Source of the DNA: an uncultured Actinomycetes bacterium
Lineage (GTDB): Bacteria; Actinomycetota; Acidimicrobiia; Acidimicrobiales; RAAP-2
Assembly: GCA_903924205.1 (NCBI GenBank)
Contig: CAIYAP010000006.1
Location: 42,567 to 106,566 of the forward strand
DNA: 64,000 bases
Reading direction: 5' to 3'
Part shown: positions 60,982 to 64,000 of the stretch, in pieces
Layout of the letters: each line of letters opens with the position of its first letter
Position numbering within the stretch: the first letter of the stretch is position 1
Made by a program: the position numbers and the translations under genes
The notes under the pieces: model-generated
Seen by the model: only the letters and a program-made list of their open reading frames with translations
The model's database searches: none
Told to the model about the DNA's origin: nothing

Positions 60982-61488
60982 ATGAGGCGCGTCCTCGTCC
61001 TCAATGCCACTTTCGAGCCCCTGCAGCTCGTCTCGTCACGACGAGCCGTGCTGCTGTTGCTCGACGGTCGCGCCGAAACCGTCGCGGTCGGTGACGATCC
61101 GGAAGTACTGCACTCGCCGTCGGTGAATGTTGAGGTGCCGTCCATCGTGCGACTCTTTCACGTCGCGCGACTGGGCCACCGGCGCCGCACGCCACCAGTG
61201 ACTCGGCGCGCGGTGTTGCTGCGTGATGGTTCACGTTGCGCCTATTGCGGTGAGCACGCCGACACCATTGACCACATCATTCCTCGAAGTCGAGGCGGCG
61301 CCCATGAGTGGACCAATGTGGTGGCTGCCTGCCGGCGACACAACATGGAAAAAGGCGATCGATACCTGCACGAAATTGGCTGGCGACTTCGCACGGTCCC
61401 GACGGCTCCCGAGGGCTCGTGGTGGCGTTGGCGACACGTTGATTCGCCCGATCCCGCTTGGGAGCCCTACTTGCCGCGCGCATCATGA
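60982..61488 (+). CDS. HNH endonuclease-like protein
   Basis: 168 aa. N-terminal VLVLNATFEPLQLVSSRRAVL is the lead segment of a conserved actinobacterial HNH family; the nuclease motif is RCAYCGEHADTIDHIIPRS with NVVAACRRHNMEKGDR, giving a zinc CxxC and the His-Asn-His metal site. Host rather than mobile, judging by context. Overlaps the next gene by 4 nt. Confidence 0.92.
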   Translation: MRRVLVLNATFEPLQLVSSRRAVLLLLDGRAETVAVGDDPEVLHSPSVNVEVPSIVRLFHVARLGHRRRTPPVTRRAVLLRDGSRCAYCGEHADTIDHIIPRSRGGAHEWTNVVAACRRHNMEKGDRYLHEIGWRLRTVPTAPEGSWWRWRHVDSPDPAWEPYLPRAS

Positions 61489-62138
61489 GCGATATCGAGG
61501 AGCTCTACGACTACAACGTCGTTCGCCAATTGACCGAGGCGACGGCATTGGTCGTCCATGTCAGTGACACCTTTCACATCCTCGGTAGCACCCAGCGGGC
61601 GTCCGCTCTGAGCGGCCCGGTCGAGAATCTTCGGCAACGCCGGGGTGGGGGTGGTGTGGTGCGCATTGAACCGGATGATGTCTGGCTCGACCTGTGGATA
61701 CCCCGTGACGATCCTCGCTTCATCGAGGACGTGACGGAGATGGCGGTGCAAGTGGGGCAGTGGTGGGCTGGCGCGCTGGACTACTACCTCGATAACCCGG
61801 TTGAGGTTGCGACCGCGATGGACGTGGTGCGCGGTGACTACAGCGCGGCATGTTTCGCCGGTCGCGGGCCGGGCGAAGTTTTTCACGGTTCACGCAAGCT
61901 CGTGGGTGTTACACAATGGCGCGTTCGTGAAGGGGTTTTCGTTGCGACGTTGCTCCCTCGAGGCACTCAAGGGAATCTCGCCCACCTGGTGGGTAGCCCT
62001 GAGGGCCTCGAAGCCCACTTGGAAGGCGCGGGTGGGGCGTCCACCCTTTTTGACGCGGCCGTTCTCGACTTCATTGCGCGTGAGGTGATTGATCAGGCGG
62101 GCGGAATGACTCGTCGAGAATTGCATCTTGTGCCGTAA
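61485..62138 (+). CDS. Lipoate-protein ligase A-like (BPL/LplA fold) protein
   Basis: 217 aa from the ATG at 61485, overlapping the HNH stop. The fold is indicated by RRGGGGVVRIEPDDVWLDLW (lipoyl-AMP glycine loop, about residues 45-64) and CFAGRGPGEVFHGSRKLVGV (lysine in the RKLVG position, about 130). Would attach lipoate or octanoate to lipoyl domains, or act as a related amidotransferase. No other lipoylation gene is here. Ends 20 nt before a terminator. Confidence 0.75.
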   Translation: MSDIEELYDYNVVRQLTEATALVVHVSDTFHILGSTQRASALSGPVENLRQRRGGGGVVRIEPDDVWLDLWIPRDDPRFIEDVTEMAVQVGQWWAGALDYYLDNPVEVATAMDVVRGDYSAACFAGRGPGEVFHGSRKLVGVTQWRVREGVFVATLLPRGTQGNLAHLVGSPEGLEAHLEGAGGASTLFDAAVLDFIAREVIDQAGGMTRRELHLVP

Positions 62139-62158
62139 TTTCAGCGTTTTCACGATCT

Positions 62159-62183
62159 ACCGGGGCTGCGGCCCCGGTTTTTT
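62159..62183 (+). terminator. Intrinsic terminator before mraZ
   Basis: ACCGGGGC and GCCCCGGT form an 8-bp stem with a TGCG loop, followed by six T. It separates the HNH/lipoate-ligase-like transcript from the mraZ promoter. Confidence 0.92.
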
Positions 62184-62213
62184 GTTGTCCACGAGGTGGG
62201 GACGGAGGGAAAA

Positions 62214-62263
62214 AAGTGGTGTAAAAGGGTGATAAGTGGTGTAAATGCCCACAAAGTGGTATG
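62214..62263 (+). promoter_or_regulatory. MraZ operator: direct repeats phased at 10 bp
   Basis: AAGTGGT occurs at 62214, 62234 and 62254, exactly 20 bp apart; a variant AAAGGGT at 62224 fills the 10-bp phase between the first two. MraZ is known to bind short direct repeats upstream of its own operon at about 10-bp spacing (TGGGN in E. coli, AAAGTG-type in mollicutes). The last copy ends 22 nt before the mraZ ATG. Confidence 0.8.
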
Positions 62264-62284
62264 GTCTCCTCTGAGGAGGGGTCC

Positions 62285-62716
62285 ATGACATTGATGCGCG
62301 GTCGCTACGAGCAGAAGATTGACGCGAAGGGTCGCGTCGTCATTCCCTCGAAATACCGCGACGTCTTTGGCGGCCTCGCCAACATCACGATCTACGACCA
62401 GGGCTGTTTGTGGGTGGGGCCAAACAGCGCTTTCGAGAAGCAGTGGGAAGACGACATCAACGTCAAGGGCCCATTGTCGGAAGCTGAAAACAACCGTCGG
62501 CGACTCCTATTTTCGAACTCCACCGAAGTGCCAGTGGACGCCCAAGGTCGCATGCTCCTCAACGAACGCCAGCGTCAGCACGCGGGCATCGATCTCGACC
62601 AGCCCGTCGTCATCATCGGCGTGGGCGGCAACTTGGAAATTTGGAACCCTGAGCGACTTGACCGCGTCACCGCGAAACCGGCAGCCGAACTCAAGAGTTC
62701 TGAGGCCGACCAATGA
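62285..62716 (+). CDS. mraZ: Transcriptional regulator MraZ
   Basis: 143 aa from the ATG at 62285, with GAGGAGG upstream; the ATG eight codons earlier lies inside the operator and lacks a site. Two SpoVT/AbrB-like halves, each with the DxxGR motif: KIDAKGRVVIPSKYRD (about residue 9) and PVDAQGRMLL (about 81). Ring-forming DNA-binding protein that autoregulates the dcw operon. Overlaps the next gene by 4 nt. Confidence 0.96.
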   Translation: MTLMRGRYEQKIDAKGRVVIPSKYRDVFGGLANITIYDQGCLWVGPNSAFEKQWEDDINVKGPLSEAENNRRRLLFSNSTEVPVDAQGRMLLNERQRQHAGIDLDQPVVIIGVGGNLEIWNPERLDRVTAKPAAELKSSEADQ

Positions 62717-63792
62717 AAGGGGATGCCCACTCCCGTGTAAGGCGCTGGCCCTGGACCATGCGCAGCCTTCCGACCAACCCCAACGGTGATTTCTCCTCCG
62801 CCCTGCCGTTGGGTGTCGCACCGAGCCCCCACTCGGTGACGTTGGTCGAAGGGCTGCAGATGACCCAGGACTTCGTGCACGAACCCGTTCTCGCTACCGA
62901 AGTGGTGAACGCGATGGCCGTCGAGGACGGCATCATTGTCGACGCCACTTTGGGGGGTGCGGGGCATAGCGCCCTCCTTCTTGAGCGTTACCCCCACGTG
63001 CGGATCATCGGCATCGACCGCGACCCCATTGCTCGCGATGCGGCGCGCCGACGGCTTGCTCCGTATGGCGATCGAGCGACGGTCGTGGCAGGAGATTTCG
63101 CCTCCATGGGCGTATTGGTGCGTCCCTTAACTCACGACATGCCGATTCGCGGGGTCCTGATGGACCTCGGCGTCTCGTCACCTCAGCTCGATGACGGTGA
63201 TCGTGGATTCTCGTTTCGCTTTGACGCCCCCCTCGACATGCGCATGGATACGACACAAGGCAAGACTGCCGCCGAATACATAGCCACGGCCGATGTCGGC
63301 GAGCTGGCGGGCCTTTTTCGAGAGCACGGCGAAACTCGATTCGCGGGTGCCATTGCCCGCTCGGTTATCGGAGCAATGCCGACGACGACCTCGGAGTTGG
63401 TCTCGGCAGTGGAGCGTGCGGTACCGGCTGCGGCTCGCCGTCGCGGCCACGTCGCCACTCGCGTCTTTCAGGCTCTTCGAGTTGTCGTAAATGATGAAGA
63501 GGCGCAGTTGCGTGAGGGCCTGATGGCTGCGATTTCTCTGTTGGCCCCTGGCGGCGTTCTCGTCGTGATGAGCTATCACTCGGGCGAGGACAAGGTTGTC
63601 AAGAAGTTCATGCTCGAGGGCGAGTCGGGTGGCTGTACCTGCCCACCTCAGTTGCCCTGCGTGTGTGGCGCTGTCTCCACCTTGGACGTCGCGCGACACG
63701 GCGCCATCCTGGCGTCCTCCGATGAGGTCGACCGCAACCCGCGTGCTCGGTCCGCGCGTTTGCGCATCGCCCGCGTGAAGGAGCTCGCGTGA
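62713..63792 (+). CDS. rsmH: 16S rRNA (cytosine(1402)-N(4))-methyltransferase
   Basis: 359 aa from the ATG overlapping the mraZ stop; the conserved enzyme begins at MTQDFVHEPVLATEVV, so the ATG at 62860 (310 aa, normal length) is an equally good start, leaving 49 unexplained codons. SAM-binding VDATLGGAGHSALLLE, VLMDLGVSSPQLDDGDRGFS, PLDMRMD and VMSYHSGEDKVVKKF are diagnostic. Methylates N4 of C1402 in the ribosomal P site. mraZ-rsmH order is standard in the dcw cluster. Confidence 0.94.
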   Translation: MKGDAHSRVRRWPWTMRSLPTNPNGDFSSALPLGVAPSPHSVTLVEGLQMTQDFVHEPVLATEVVNAMAVEDGIIVDATLGGAGHSALLLERYPHVRIIGIDRDPIARDAARRRLAPYGDRATVVAGDFASMGVLVRPLTHDMPIRGVLMDLGVSSPQLDDGDRGFSFRFDAPLDMRMDTTQGKTAAEYIATADVGELAGLFREHGETRFAGAIARSVIGAMPTTTSELVSAVERAVPAAARRRGHVATRVFQALRVVVNDEEAQLREGLMAAISLLAPGGVLVVMSYHSGEDKVVKKFMLEGESGGCTCPPQLPCVCGAVSTLDVARHGAILASSDEVDRNPRARSARLRIARVKELA

Positions 63793-64000
63793 GCGTTATT
63801 TCCTTCCCCTTCCGCGATCATGGCGAGCACGGTGTTTTTCGTCCTCGCATTGCGACGGCACCTCGTCGTGCGACGGCGTCTCATCGGGGGACTGCCCGCT
63901 TTCGCCTGTGGGCTCGCTTATCGTGGACAGGACAATTAGTGGTCATTACCGCAGTGGGAGCCGTGTCGGCGATGTTCGTTGTCCAGTCCATCGATACACG
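63789..64000 (+). CDS. FtsL-like small membrane protein (cut by window edge)
   Basis: GTG at 63789 overlaps the rsmH stop by 4 nt. The visible 70 codons have a basic cytoplasmic stretch and then a hydrophobic helix QLVVITAVGAVSAMFVVQS beginning about residue 50. Position directly after rsmH and a single N-proximal helix match FtsL, the divisome scaffold of the FtsQBL complex, whose sequence is poorly conserved; the coiled coil expected next is outside the window. Confidence 0.6.
   Translation, partial: MSVISFPFRDHGEHGVFRPRIATAPRRATASHRGTARFRLWARLSWTGQLVVITAVGAVSAMFVVQSIDT

Noticed and set aside
1-64000. Mobile element, prophage, defence island or biosynthetic cluster
   Set aside because: No integrase, transposase, phage, restriction, CRISPR-associated or megasynthase genes were seen, and no terminal repeats next to either tRNA.

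Overview
The window is a compact, high-GC chromosomal segment of an actinobacterium (Actinomycetota), most likely of the class Acidimicrobiia or a close relative. Evidence: actinobacterial small families (DUF3039, DUF3040 followed by an 85-residue protein, FurB-type regulator, WS/DGAT acyltransferase), a bacterial type A RNase P RNA, a one-piece tmRNA, and mraZ-rsmH-(ftsL-like) at the right end as the start of a division/cell-wall (dcw) cluster. The placement below phylum is inference. No phage, transposon, plasmid, CRISPR or defence genes were found. No stretch over 300 nt lacks a gene; the longest gap (34203-34439) lies upstream of a DEAD-box helicase.

Layout. 1-5270: RecB-like nuclease (cut by the edge), a two-gene ABC exporter and rnpB, all on the minus strand. 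5333-8664: xseA-xseB, a metallo-beta-lactamase-fold hydrolase and a ferredoxin-reductase-type flavoprotein in one run. 8661-13206: minus-strand operon glpD, alkyl-DHAP synthase-like flavoprotein, glycerol kinase-like. 13244-18240: acyl-CoA dehydrogenase, trpD, CoA transferase, small regulators and zinc proteins, dienelactone hydrolase. 18296-24117: amidotransferase, RNA methyltransferase, carbonic anhydrase, a secreted SGNH protein and a flippase. 24114-27125: exporter, SRPBCC, beta-oxidation dehydrogenase, hydrolase. 27232-32244: ssrA and smpB around a second secreted SGNH protein, then doxX-rph-rdgB, a lone LON-domain protein and an FKBP. 32277-43288: a DEAD-box helicase fused to a cold-shock domain, two tRNAs, clpP with a Wzm/Wzt-type exporter, GT8 glycosyltransferase, acyl-CoA synthetase, orn, dut, WS/DGAT. 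43365-53602: SDR, SRPBCC, hydrolase, sulfatase, an amino-acid ABC transporter operon ending in a CoA transferase, nitroreductase, an ABC-2 exporter. 53668-62138: two DHA2 drug exporters, Fur, msrA, nitronate monooxygenase, nhaA, phosphatase, DUF3040, HNH and lipoate-ligase-like genes. 62214-64000: MraZ operator, mraZ, rsmH, ftsL-like start.

Together the genes suggest an aerobic heterotroph with fatty-acid and branched acyl-CoA metabolism, neutral-lipid synthesis, possible ether-lipid chemistry, exported surface glycans and RNA quality control (tmRNA/SmpB/ClpP, RNase PH, Orn, RNase P).

Two genome-wide habits stand out. First, at least 22 first-of-transcript genes have a TANNNT -10 hexamer 6-8 nt before the start codon and no Shine-Dalgarno sequence, so leaderless mRNAs appear to be normal here; a second class has a clear GGAGG-type site. 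I used this to fix several starts. Second, convergent genes are packed end to end: 13 of 16 convergent junctions overlap, seven of them by exactly one shared four-base stop (YTAR).

The strongest unusual items are the helicase-cold-shock fusion, the ABC exporter with one nucleotide site erased, the alkyl-DHAP synthase-like gene between glpD and glpK, the 10-bp-phased MraZ operator, and the pervasive leaderless promoters.
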